In this document: positions 42,691 through 53,908 of the stretch, one piece after another
Position numbering within the stretch: position 1 is the stretch's first letter
Layout of the letters: the number at the start of each line of letters is the position of its first letter
DNA from: Populus alba
Lineage: Eukaryota > Streptophyta > Magnoliopsida > Malpighiales > Salicaceae
Assembly: GCF_005239225.2 (NCBI RefSeq)
Contig: NC_133302.1
Span: forward strand, 13,177,991-13,241,990
Direction: 5' to 3'
Length of the DNA: 64,000 bases
Program-made: the position numbers and the translations under genes
The notes under the pieces: generated by a model
What the model was told of the DNA's origin: nothing
Database searches by the model: none
Seen by the model: only the letters and a program-made list of their open reading frames with translations

Positions 42691-43660
42691 GGTTTTGAAC
42701 ATCTGAAGATGACGATGATGTAGGTAAACCAATGCGATTGTTTTCCAATTTTCCTGCTGCCCATGAAAATGCCTGAACTCCAAGTCTAATAGGAGAGAGA
42801 AAACGCTTTCAAAGAAGCATTTGAAATCTCAGTTAATCAAGATCTCAGCAATACAAAAACTTGGTTGAACATGATCCAACTACTGAAAAGAATCTAACTG
42901 TGAAAATGATTAAATAACTTCTAAACATCTGGTGGAGGTTAGGAAATATGAACCTTGATAACATCATAGGCGGTTTGGTTAGGAAATATGAACCTTGATA
43001 ATGTCATAGGTAGTTTGGTTATCGACACGACTCAAACTTCTGACAGGATCAGAACATGGTCAAGAACCTAATGTTGAAAGAACATTTAAACACAAAAGTG
43101 ATTTGCTATATATAAATTTTTACGTGCCCTTTACTGTGCAAACACCAAGTTTCATTTTGTTTAGCTATTTATAAATTTTTCCCTAGGACACATGCAAAAT
43201 AGACAAAGGAGATCTAGCTTAATGGTCATATACATGTTATTTTCACGAATTACATCAAAGGATTTGAGTACTAGTACAATATCAGAATGTGTGAAATTTG
43301 TTTTAATCATTATCAGCTTAAAAATCAACATCTATGTGTGTGTGAAAGAAACATTAACCAAGGCACTATAACAAATAAAAGTATACCTGACTGAAGCCAA
43401 AGATGGCAATAAATTGTAAGGTCTTCTCCCAGTCTGAAACAAAGTTCAAGCTTGGTTGGCACGAAGAATGTGAGGAAAGCAACAAAAAAGAAAAGAAAAA
43501 AAATAAAGAAAACCATAATTTATATCATTGGTTCTATATAATACAACTAAAGTATTTCAAATACTTCAACATTTTGGGGAGTTCTTGAAAAGTAATAGAG
43601 AGCCTGTTTATGAGGAAGAAAATGCACAAACCTAGCAATGCATATGATGCTGCAGCAAAA
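42691..43660 (-). pseudogene. Rhodanese-like gene fragment, copy 3
   Basis: Minus strand. The last-exon piece about 42800-42691 reads LSPIRLGVQAFSWAAGKLEN then RIGLPTSSSSSDVQN. The middle exon 43433-43387 reads WEKTLQFIAIFGFSQ between acceptor TTTCAG and donor GTATAC. A short SYALL piece lies near 43650-43635. The exon order agrees with copy 2. It lacks the rhodanese fold itself and the end of the last exon. Together the three copies show that a gene of this family sat next to each TNL. Confidence 0.7.
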
Positions 43661-43907
43661 CCCTATCCACGGCATATATATAGTATAAGTAAAGGATGCA
43701 CTGGACATTTGCATGGTAAGCAATAGATATTTCTCAATCATGGATTGATGATTAATGAAGATTTGATGTAAATAGCACGTGTAATTCTAGTTAATTATAT
43801 ACACATCTTTGTGGAAGCATGTCTCTCAACCATACAGAAGCATACATTCAAAATAAAAAGAAATCAACCTGTAATTCTTTTATTTCCTTGGTACAAAATA
43901 AAAAGAT

Positions 43908-44742
43908 TGTCGCGGGGTGCCGCGACGTCGTCTGGCGACGGCGGAGGCTCCTTGTTGTGCCTCCTGCTATAAGGTGTGTCGGGAAGGGTTTTGGATTATG
44001 ATTAATTTTTAGGAGTCGCCACCTAGGTATTATGGTCACTAAGAACCTATGGTCTGCGAGAGTCTGAGTAAGGGACTGGTTGTGCAAGGGGAAGACGCAT
44101 CACCCCCAGTGCACCTTACCTAAGGTAAGTTGCATTGTTGTTTAATTGTTTTTTGTTGGTCTTTTCTATGGTTCAAGGCAAATCTCTCTTTATGAGAGAG
44201 TCTCTACCTTATCGGGTTAAATCCTAACCGTTCTAAAGTCTGAATTTTAGCATCGCATTTATTTACACCTTGTATCTTTAATACTTAAAGGTGTACTTTA
44301 TCGTATAATTTTACACCCCACAAATATTAAAGTCTACATCTAGACCCTAAAAAACAGATTGGAAAAGGTTTTTGACATTTTGGCCAAATCCTAATGGATA
44401 ATCATAAACTGGTTACGATATCAATTTTTTATTTTTTAAATAAAACATGAAAAAGATGCAATTTTTGTTTTTTGTTTTTACGAAAAATATGCTTGGAAAA
44501 CAATTTAGGATTTGGCCGTATGCAACAAAATATTTTTTCTTTTTGAAAATATTTTGACTTTTGTTTTCGAAACATTTCGGAGAAAACCGGGTATTTTAAT
44601 ACCGGATTTGTATTTTACAATGTAAATATACAACCCGATATTATGCAAAATGGATAAAAAAAAAATATGCAAGAAAATCACATCTTTTTTAAATGATTTT
44701 GGAATTTTTTATTTTTTATTTTTTTTATGTTTTTTAAATGTT

Positions 44743-44790
<48 letters not shown>

Positions 44791-46367
44791 ATTCACGTCC
44801 TGCATGAACAGTAGGACATGAATTATATTTCACGCCTACTGTTCATACAGTGAACAGCAGGAAAGGAAGAAGAAGAAGAAGGAAATGAGGGGAGGCTCAA
44901 CTGGCTGAAGGGGTCGTGGCTGCTGTGATGAGGTGGTTCGGCCGGTGGCTGCAGCGGTGGAGCTGGTAGCGGGTGGCAGAGCAGGAAGCAAGAGGAAGAA
45001 GAAAACAGGAGGAGCTACAGAGAGAGAAAGACTTCACGGTGGCTGTGCCTATCGCCGATGAGGATTTGGGATGGTGGGGAGGCTGAGACGCCGTCTTTTG
45101 GTGGAGGTGGAATGTTTCTGTGGGGTTTTCAAGGGCTGAAGAGACGGTGGAGAGAGAAGGAAGGGAGGAACGTTGGCTGGAAAAGAAAACAGAGGAGCAA
45201 GCTGATTTTTGGCGATATTTGGACCCGATTTTTTCCTCCCTCAAACCATCAATGGAGCCTCTATTTATAGGTGGTTGAAGAGGGTAATCTCGTCTACTCC
45301 GGGGTAAAATTTCAGCCATTGATTCAGTTGGGAAGGATCCCAACTGTTGGCTCAAAGTAGGCATCCTGAGTTGTCAATTTTGCAGAAAAAGCTGCCTGAG
45401 TGGTCATGTTTAGGTCGGTGCCGACGCCGTCTCGCTGCCATTCAGACTAAATTGTTTACTTGAAGATGTAGAGAAACTGTCGGGGATCATTTTCGTGCAA
45501 GATTTGTCAGCTTTGGTGGCTGGTAGGTACACTAAATGCAACTGCAAGGTAGGAAACCGGACCAGCTTTTTCCAGAAAAAAGTGAAGAAGATAATGAACA
45601 GTTTTTGGCCAAATTTCATTTTAGTCCTCCATCTGTCAATTTTCGTTCAATGAAGCCCCCCTAATTGACCATAAACTTTCAATTGCTTCCAAGTTGCCCC
45701 TAATTTCAACCAATTGACTTGGTAAGAATTAAATTTGATCTCTTAAGATTCCAATCTTCTCAATTAAGCCTAAATGAGGCTCTCAAACTTAATTTTTTAC
45801 CAATTAAGCCCCAAATAAAATTAATTTGACCCATTTAAAGTATAATTAAGTCCTTGCACTTAGTTAAATCCTTTAATTGGACCCAAATTAATTCTTAAAC
45901 ATAATTAAAAATTCAAATTGGCCCATGATTAAATCAAATTGGCCTATTAAAAATTTAATTATGTCCTTGGACTTAATTTTTCACTAATTAAACCCAAAAT
46001 AAAATTAATTTGACCCATTTAAATTATAATTAAGTCCTTGCACTTAATTAAATCCTCTAATTGGACCCAAATTAATTCTTAAACATAATTAAAAATTCAA
46101 TTTGACCCATGATTAAATCAAATTGGCCTATTAAAAATTTAATTATGTCCATGGACTTAATTTTTATGCAAATTCGTCCAATAATCATTTAATTTGACCT
46201 TGAATTTGCATTGTTTTCTCCTTTTTTGGGCATAATGGGGTGCAAAAACTTGCAGCTTAATTCCCCGGCCTCCTTTCTCCATATTACCAGTCTTTATTTT
46301 ATTTTTTGATTTTTATTTTGAAAAAGAAGTTATTTTTTGGGGAATAACCCAGAATTGGGTTATGACA
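43908..46367 (-). repeat. 3' LTR of a Tat/Ogre-like gypsy element (2460 bp)
   Basis: On the minus strand it begins TGTCATAACCCAATTCTGGG right after a polypurine tract and ends in ...CCGCGACA. The end carries a perfect 7-bp hairpin, GTCGCGG-ggtg-CCGCGAC (43909-43926). The block GGAGTCGCCACCTAGGTATT near 44010-44030 is typical of large Tat-lineage LTRs in eudicots. Inside are a (CA)n(TA)n tract (about 44745-44792) and a 184-bp direct tandem duplication (45802-46168). AAGAT precedes it, but the partner LTR is missing, so the TSD cannot be tested. Confidence 0.8.
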
Positions 46368-46384
46368 GTTGCCCCCTCTTTAAA
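46368..46384 (-). promoter_or_regulatory. Polypurine tract of the Tat-like element
   Basis: On the minus strand AAAGAGGGGGCAAC immediately precedes the TGTCATAACCC start of the LTR. This is the plus-strand primer site for reverse transcription and confirms the minus-strand orientation. Confidence 0.75.
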
Positions 46385-46549
46385 TTGCTTACGATAGAAT
46401 GTCTCGTAAGAGACTTTAGATAGTAAGCGTTGTAAAGAAGAAAAAGAAGAATGAGAGGTGATGAAATGATGAATTCTTTTGAGGGCTAGAAAGCGCACTC
46501 GGAATGAAAACTGGAAGATTTATCTTTTGAAAATTCAGAGATTTTGAAG

Positions 46550-47110
46550 TGGTCGAATTGTCATGGGTGACCTACCCAAAGAAAATTAAAAAAAGGTTTT
46601 TTAAGGTGGTCTTATTATAATGGATGACCTGCCCAGGTGAAAAATACAGAGATTTTTCAAAGTGGTGAAAAATACATAGATTTTTCAAAGTGTTGAAAAA
46701 TGCAGGGATTTTTCAAAGTGGTCTTGTTGTAATGGGCGACCTGTCCAAGTGAAAAACATGAAGATTTTTTGAAGTGGTGAAAAATGCAGAGATTTTTCAA
46801 AGTGGTCTTGTTGTAATGGGCGACCTGCCCAAGTGAAAAATACAGAGATTTTTCAAAGTATTAAAAAATATGGAGATTTTTCAAAGTGGTCTTGTTGTAA
46901 TGGGCGACCTGCCCAGGTGAAAATTTTAGAGGAGGTGAAGAATGCGAGAATTTCTCAAAATGGTTTTATTGTAATGGGCAACGGGCCCAAAATGAAAGAT
47001 TTTGAAGGTGGTGAGAAATGCAAGGATTTTCTTGAAAAAATGGTTTCATTGTAATGGGCAATCGGCCCAAATGGTAGATGAAAAGAGGTTTCAAAGAGGT
47101 CTAATTGTGA
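46550..47110. repeat. Tandem repeat array 1 in the Tat-like 3' UTR
   Basis: There are about six diverged copies of a unit built around CAAAGTGGTCTTGTTGTAAT, GGGCGACCTGCCCA and AAAATGCAGAGATTTTTC, with unit length varying around 80-110 bp. Open frames here are repeat by-products. Confidence 0.75.
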
Positions 47111-47149
47111 TGGGTGACCTACCCGGGTAAAATGTTTTAAAGAGATGAC

Positions 47150-48085
47150 ATGATAGGGCTCGAAGGCGCACTATTCAAGAGACGAGAGCTCAAAGGAGCG
47201 TTCAAAAAGAGATAGGACTCGAAAGGGAACGGAGGCTGAAAAGCACACTCGAAAGGAGGTAGGGTTAGAAAACGCACTACCTGAGAGGTGAAAACTCAAA
47301 GGCGCACTTGAAAGGAGGCAGGGTTAGAAAACGCACTACCCATGAGGTGAGGGCTCAAAGGAGAGTTCAAAAAGAGATAGGACTCGAAGGGGAACGGAGG
47401 CTGAAAAGCACACTTGAAAGGAGTTAGGGTTAGAAAACGCACTACCTGAGAGGTGAAAACTCAAAGGCACACTTGAAAGGAGGCAGGGTTAGAAAACGCA
47501 CTACCCATGAGGTGAGGGCTCGAAGGCACGCTCAAAAGGAGGTAGGGTTGGAAAACGTACTACTCATAAGGTGAGGGCTCGAAGACGCACTCAAAAAGAG
47601 GTAGGGTTGGAAAACGCATTACCTAAAATGGTTGAGGGCTCTAAGACGTACTCGAAATGAGGTAAGGTTAGGAAACACACTACCCAAGGTGGTCGAAGGC
47701 TCTAAAGCGCACTTGAAATGAGGTAGGGTTTGTAAACATAATACCCAATGTGGTAGAGGGCCCTAAGGCGCACTCGAAAAGAGGTAAGGTTAGAAAACAC
47801 ACTATCCAAGGTGGTCGAAGGCTCTAAGACGCACTCAAAATGAGGTAGGGTTTGTAAACACAATACCCAAGGTGGTAGAGGGCCCTAAGGTGCACTCAAA
47901 AGGAGGTGGGGTTGGAAAACGCACTACCTAAGGTGGTAGAGGGCTCAAAGGCTCACTCAAAAAGAAGTAAGGTTAGAAAACGCACTATCTAAGATGGTCG
48001 AGGGCTCTATGGCGCACTCGAAAGGAAAGGAAGATAGGGCTAGAAGCACACTATCTATATGATGAGGGCTCAACAGCCCGCTCAA
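47150..48085. repeat. Tandem repeat array 2, ~61-bp unit, about 15 copies
   Basis: The unit reads roughly GAGGGCTC(G/T)AAGGCGCACT...GAGGTAGGGTTAGAAAACGC ACTACCCAAGGTGGT. Spacing is 59-62 bp in the best-preserved copies. Some blocks repeat as larger multi-unit segments (47190-47350 resembles 47350-47520), so amplification proceeded in more than one step. Such arrays in the 3' UTR are known from Tat/Ogre elements. Confidence 0.85.
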
Positions 48086-49806
48086 AAGAGGTGACAAAGA
48101 GACACCAATCCATCAGGGATGAAAGTAATGCATCATGATCAATATGCATGTATACTTACCTGAGAAATATAGGTCCCCTTTTCTTCATGGAGTTTCATCT
48201 TCTCGAAAGTCTGAGTCTCTGATAGTAAGTTTTGATGGCTCTTTTCGCTCTTGCTTACTCGAGTCATGTCTTGTGATCTTAACCTCTGGAAAGGGTATGA
48301 CATGAGCAAACCTTGATCTTTAAATTACCAGCTTTGCCTTGCCTTTTTTCTTGGAATCATAGAGCCAACCCTATTATGTGTTTGTCAGATTGCCTCCCAG
48401 TTTGATCATGTCTCCAAGTGTTCAATTTGGGTTTTCTTTAGGGATGAGGCTATGTGGAAGAAGATCTGGTTATTTACAAGGAGTTGCTTTCATGAAGGAT
48501 TTTTGGAATTTCAAAGCTATTCCAAAGAAATCATTTCGATGTTTGTTCAAAACAAACTTGTTCTGAAAGATTCAAGCGATTCTCATAGATATGTTTGCAT
48601 GAGTGTTAAAAATTTGTTCTTCTTTTAGTGAAGTGAAGTGATGTTTGATTGGTTAAAAGGGTTCAAACTTCAATATGGGGGTTTCAAAGAACCAGTTTTT
48701 GAGGCATTCATTTTGCTTGCATGAATAATGACTTGTTTCACATGGGAAAACAAAGTTTACCAATCCAAATTGATTGCCTTTGATCAGAAAGGGCTTGATT
48801 GGGCACGTAATGTAGGCTTTGGCTCTTGGCTATGAAGAAAAAGGATATTTATAGGCTCAAAAGGTGTTTAAGGGATTTCAAGACTAAGGATCACTAGTGC
48901 TTATATCCCAAACTTTTTCTTTTTCCATGAATTTTTGGACCTTGGAATTGATTTGCAACATGATCCACGGTGCCCCCCAATGTTGTGATTTTTATGGCAC
49001 GCTCAAATCTTTTTGGAACTCTTATATGCCCCCCAGCTTTGTTTGGGCACTTTTGATCAATGAGGATTTCGTTTCATGCCCCCCAGTGTTGTTTGGGCAC
49101 TTTTATCATTTGAAGACTTTTTATGCCCCCCAGGTTTTTTTTGGGCACTTTTAGTCATTATGGATTTTTTGCACTTGCTCCCTAGTGTAAGGTGTGATCC
49201 TAGCCAAGGTTATTTTGTCAAGAAAAAGTTATTAGGTTCAAAAAGGGACTACAAGAGATTTTTTAGCATTGTGACAGGATGATCAAAGATGGCCTTTCTT
49301 CATTTCAAATGCATTCATTCAGAATCGGCAAGCTCTGCTTTCTCATATGCGAATATACAAAATGGTTTCTCATTATTCATGCAGTCAAAACTCAGCTTTG
49401 AAATTTTTTCATGGTGTTTGGGTTGTCTTTCAGATTTTTTTAAGTATTAGGATATCACTTGAATTTTCAGAACTTGTTGATTAGAACAAACACCAATTTG
49501 ATTTTTGTTTTTGTATTAAACTTTGATTTCCCAAAAATCCTTGTGAAAACATGGGGTCCCCTTTTTTGGAGGGGGAAAAGAAAACACCAAAGAATTAGTG
49601 GTTTTGTGAGTGAAGGGTGTGCTCAGTATGTTATTTGCAATGAAAATGAAGGCATAGAAAAACACATGATCTTATTAACAAGAAAGACTCATTTGACAAA
49701 GAAAGTTTTGTGGCATTATAAGCCAAATTGCCAACAAGACATAATAAAGCAAAAGGCAATAATTGGGTAGGCTCCATCTTCCCATTCTATAGCAGAACTT
49801 TGTCAT
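48086..49806 (-). other. Tat-like element 3' untranslated region, no pol
   Basis: No RT, RNase H or integrase was found between gag and the tandem arrays. The text has repeated TGCCCCCCAG(T/C)...TTTGGGCACTTTT phrases (48970-49150), three imperfect copies at about 60-bp spacing. A full-length Tat element would have several kilobases of pol here; it is deleted or never existed in this copy. Confidence 0.6.
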
Positions 49807-51290
49807 TTATCCTCGAGAGTGCAGACTGCCTTCTTCACACCCTGTTCTTGCCATCAGTGTTTCGAGGTTTTCGGAGCATTCCTCCTCTAGTGCATTCACC
49901 GATCCACTTCCTAAAGCATGATTGGGTAAAGGGATCGAACTCACGCTTGGAGTTCCTTCGAGGGTTATCCATCCAACTTTGATTAAATGCATGAGCCTCT
50001 TTTTAAAGGCACTGCAGGTATGAATGCTATGTCCCACAACGCCAGTATGATATTCACAGGTGAGGTCCAGCTTGTACCAGTTGGGGTAAGGTGGTTGTAG
50101 AGGTGTCAAGGGTTCTAGAGCTATATACCTGATGCTTAGTAGCTTTTGGTACATCTCATTTAAGGGTAGCGGTAATGGAGGTAGTTGTTCTTGGGCTTTT
50201 TGGTGTTTGGTTTGAGGCTCAGGTTTTCTGGCAGGAAAAGAAGAGTTGTAGTTGATGTTGGCGATTTGAGGTGAAGTGTGATAGTTTTGAAATTGGTTTT
50301 TCTTACCAATATAACCACCTTCAACATAGTCGACCTCCTTTCTTTTACCCTTAAAGCCTCTTTTCTCAATGGGCACAGATATCCTTACTCAATGCACTCA
50401 GCTACTGCCACAGCATCAGTAAATTGCTAGGCCGAACTACCCATCACATGTTCGTAGTATGGGTCCTTGAACGTGTTGGCAAACAGAGTGACCATCTCTT
50501 TATCCAGGAGCGGAGGATGTACTTGAGCAGCTAGGTCTCTCCACCTTTGAGCATATTCCCTTATGCTTTCCTTGTCCCTTTTCTCTAGATTGGACAAACT
50601 GGTTCTATCAGGAGCAATATCCATATTGTACTTATATTGCTTCACAAATGCATCCACCAAATCTTTCCATGTATGGATTTTGGTGTTGTCCAATCTCATG
50701 TACCAGCTTAACGCTGCCCCACTTAAGCTATCCTGGAAAAAGTGCATCAGTAGTTTTTCATCATGTACTACTTTTTCCATCTTATTGTAGTAAGATTTGA
50801 GATGAGTCATGAGGCATTGCGTTCCGGTATATTTGATGAATTCAGGAACGCGGAACTTTTTCGGGACAACCACATTTGGGACCAGACACATTTCTGATGC
50901 TCGTACTGGATCGTACAAGTTTACCCCTTCAATGGCTCTAATTCGAGCTTCCAACGCTACCATTTTATCTTGACTAATGTCATTAGACGACTTGGTCTTG
51001 TGGGACTCATTGGCAAATGGATCTATGACTACAGGGGCTGGTGCTGATGGCATTGAGTGCACAAATGCTGGATTATGTGGAGGTTCTTGACCATGTTCAC
51101 TCATTGTTTCTTCAGGTTGAGCTATTGCCGGAGGCTGAACAAAAATAGCTAGTTGATTTGAAGGACCTTCACCAGAGGCATTTCTAAGTGTTTTCTCGAG
51201 TAAGATAGTAAGGCGAGCCACGCTTGCTTTTATAGACTCTAACTCTTCTTGGAAATAGGCGTCGCGGTGAACACGCTCTTCATCTTCCAT
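49807..51290 (-). pseudogene. Tat/Ogre-like gag, frameshifted
   Basis: The first frame (51290-50427) starts MEDEERVHRDAYFQEELESI, a coiled-coil-like segment, then a Pro-rich stretch, then the gag domain: FRVPEFIKYTGTQCLMTHLK, FFQDSLSGAALSWYMRLDN, WKDLVDAFVKQYKYN, ESIREYAQRWRDLAAQVHP. It stops at TAG just before QFTDAVAVAECIE; a TAA and a frameshift lead into the second frame (50376-49807). That frame has LTCEYHTGVVGHSIHTC, an unusual C-x2-H-x5-H-x4-C finger of the kind seen in this lineage in place of CCHC. The frame ends without protease. The element's 5' LTR is missing: Athila-like sequence takes over near 51820. Confidence 0.8.
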
Positions 51291-51820
51291 GTTTCTTGCT
51301 CGGAGTTGGGTGTTGTAGGCTCTTTGGGGACCTATATTTCAACTTGTTGCATGTATGTATGTTATTTACAATGGATGGATGTACATGTATGGATGCAAAT
51401 GTATGTGTATGCATATTTGGTATGAATGGCAAAAACCCATGCAAAATGAATAACAAGAGAGTTCATGCTCTAAAGGAAGGTTCTAGGTCATTACATGATT
51501 GGTAGGCTTTCTACCTAGTCATAAAAGGGTATATGAACTGCCCAGTGACCACCTTACGTAAAGGCAGTATCGGGGTTTACAAGGAATGGTTGGGGCACAA
51601 TGTGACCGCCATTACCGAGTAAACACTCAACTCATAGTTGGATGTTTCATGAATCTGAACCCCGACTGAAAGTCATGAGTCAGATCGCTACTCCCCACCT
51701 AACCTAGAATTGGGTTTATTCGCAAAATTAAAATGCATGTTAAAGCAATATGAGCTAAAAAGTTAAAGACCAGCAAAATAATCAAACAATCAAAGCTCAA
51801 TCCAACCAATCAAAAGAAAG
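51291..51820 (-). other. Leader of the Tat-like element
   Basis: This region lies upstream of the minus-strand gag start and has no coding signal. It contains a GTATGTATG/GGATGTACATGTATGGATG-rich stretch (51345-51415). No primer-binding site or LTR follows; it is cut off by the next element. Confidence 0.45.
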
Positions 51821-53502
51821 GTTTAGTAATATCTTGTTTAAGAGGTATTGAGTAGATATATGAATTTAATGAGAGTTTGTTTCTCTGGATAAATTAAAGT
51901 AAGTTTAATGATGAATTCCTTGCTTTATGGAATTTACAAATTGTTTTTCTATTTTAACGCTTTGACTACTAGGGACTAGTAATAAGCTGGTTGGGGGGTG
52001 TGATTAGTACTTAAAAGTGCATATTTATCAAGGTTTTATATCATCATTTTGCACTTAAAGTATCAATAACTCCTTAACTAAAGCATGTTTTATAATAACA
52101 AGTGTAATACTATAAAATGCCCTAATATATGGTAAATGTTCATCTTAAATGCAGGCCTATCACATAAATCAAAGGATTGATTGATGAATTCAACTACTGA
52201 AATTTGTGAAGATAAAGAGAGGGTGAAACTTAGAAAAGAGATGTTGGTGCAGTCCAAACTGGAACAATGTTCGGTGTTTGGGTCATATCTCGAGTTCTAG
52301 ATGTCCAAATAACCTCAAATTTTTACACATATTCAATAAGACATAGGCATACAACTTTCATGTTTTCATCAAGATCTAAGAAGGCCGTTTTCAAGTCCAA
52401 ATTATAGCAACAACGGAGAAGTCCGAATCTGTCCTGCAGCCCGAACACTGTTCAGTGTTTGACCCATATCTGGAGTTCTAGAAGTCCAAATCACCTCCAA
52501 TTTTTTTTTCCTGGAAACCTGAGTCAATTTCCTACAACTTTCATGTTTTCAAGTGGACCCAGTTCTGATGCTAGCATTTTCTTTTTATTTAGACAAGAAA
52601 ATAAGGATTTTCACAAAGTCAAAAGTTGGCCACCCACTCAACAATTAGTCATCAAATCAATAATTCCGAATTTTGGCCTATAAAAGGAGGCATTTTCCAT
52701 GTATTTAGGAGCTTGGTTGTTCAGATCAAGTTCATGCTCTTTATTTCTCTCTTTATATTTTTTGTAATTCTTAAGTTTTGCTTTCATTAATTTCTTGTTT
52801 ATGCTTTTCATTTCCTTTCCTTTCCTTAGTTAACTTGTATCTTATTTATGTTCTTGTTTTGTTTATTTATGTTTCTCTTCTTCATTATGTTTAGCTAAGT
52901 TTATTATGTCAAGGTGAAAAGGTTACACTAATGGTGTAAAAAACAAGTATAGTGTAAGAACAAGTATAGTGTAAACTCAACATGGACCTTAATGTTTAAT
53001 ATTAACATGTCTTATCTTTTTATCTTACTAATTCTTAATACCTTGCTTGTTAAATGGTTAATCTAGATTTGTGTTATATAACACTTGGTATAACAAATGC
53101 TTGGCACTCTCATAGCCCAACCGTATGGTATTACCTACACCTGAGCTATGAAAGGAACTTGATTTGTTGTTAACATCAGTTAATATCATGAATTCCTGAT
53201 AATATTTAAAAGTTTGGTATTATGTAAATAAGACAATTAATATGATCATGTTAATAATTTATAATGAGCTATTAATGACAAATCATCCTATTGGAACCTC
53301 CTCCGTGTGTGGTTTTCAAATTGAGTAATAAGAGTTTATACTATACTTATCTTATTTGAAATACCACTGGTGGATCCTCTAACCTTGACATTTGTTTTTA
53401 TCATTGTTTAATCCTTACATTAATCTTCCATCTCAAAGTTCTCATTAATTTCTTCCTCTTTTTCTTTTATTATACTACTACTACTACTATAACTACTATT
53501 AA

Positions 53503-53546
<44 letters not shown>

Positions 53547-53670
53547 TATTTACATTCTGTTTATATTATATATATATATCTTTTTGATCTTTTCATAAAC
53601 TCAGTATAATAGGCTGGAAAACCTGTGACCTGATCTTTAGATCATTCTCAGGTATAACAACGCCACGTAC

Positions 53671-53709
<39 letters not shown>

Positions 53710-53908
53710 TATTATTTATTACTATTACTATTATTGTTGTTATTGTTGTTATTGTTTGTTATTATTGTTGTTGTTGTTGTTGTTGTCGTCTTGTTATTTA
53801 TAATTTATACAATTAACCTCTATATGGTTCGACCCCGGTCTTGCCGGGTTATTTATTACTTCGACACTCTTGCACTTGAGAGAAACAATCAATCTTTTGG
53901 TTGTGTCA
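51820..53908 (+). mobile_element. Athila-like 3' end with LTR (52001-53908), same family as the 18-24 kb element
   Basis: The LTR begins TGATTAGTACTTAAAAGTGC and ends GGTTGTGTCA. Its body matches the LTRs at 18477 and 22801 in opposite orientation, including GACCCCGGTCTTGCCGGGTT near the end. The G-rich tract GGTTGGGGGGTG immediately before 52001 is a polypurine tract, so this is a 3' LTR with about 180 bp of internal sequence rather than a clean solo LTR. AT-type trinucleotide microsatellites lie at about 53470-53550 and 53670-53790. At 53909 the sequence changes directly to CACTA 2. The 5-bp neighbours differ (GGGTG versus GGCCG), so no TSD is present. Confidence 0.85.

Noticed and set aside
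44897..45364. Minus-strand frame of 155 codons, Ser/Pro-rich
   Set aside because: It lies wholly inside the Tat-like LTR, has low-complexity composition and no domain; I see no reason to treat it as a gene.
46550..48085. Tandem repeats as a possible CRISPR array
   Set aside because: Units are contiguous and diverged with no unique spacers, in a plant retrotransposon 3' UTR.
52001..53908. Clean solo LTR
   Set aside because: A polypurine tract and some internal sequence precede it and the 5-bp flanks differ, so it is a truncated element rather than a solo LTR from intra-element recombination.
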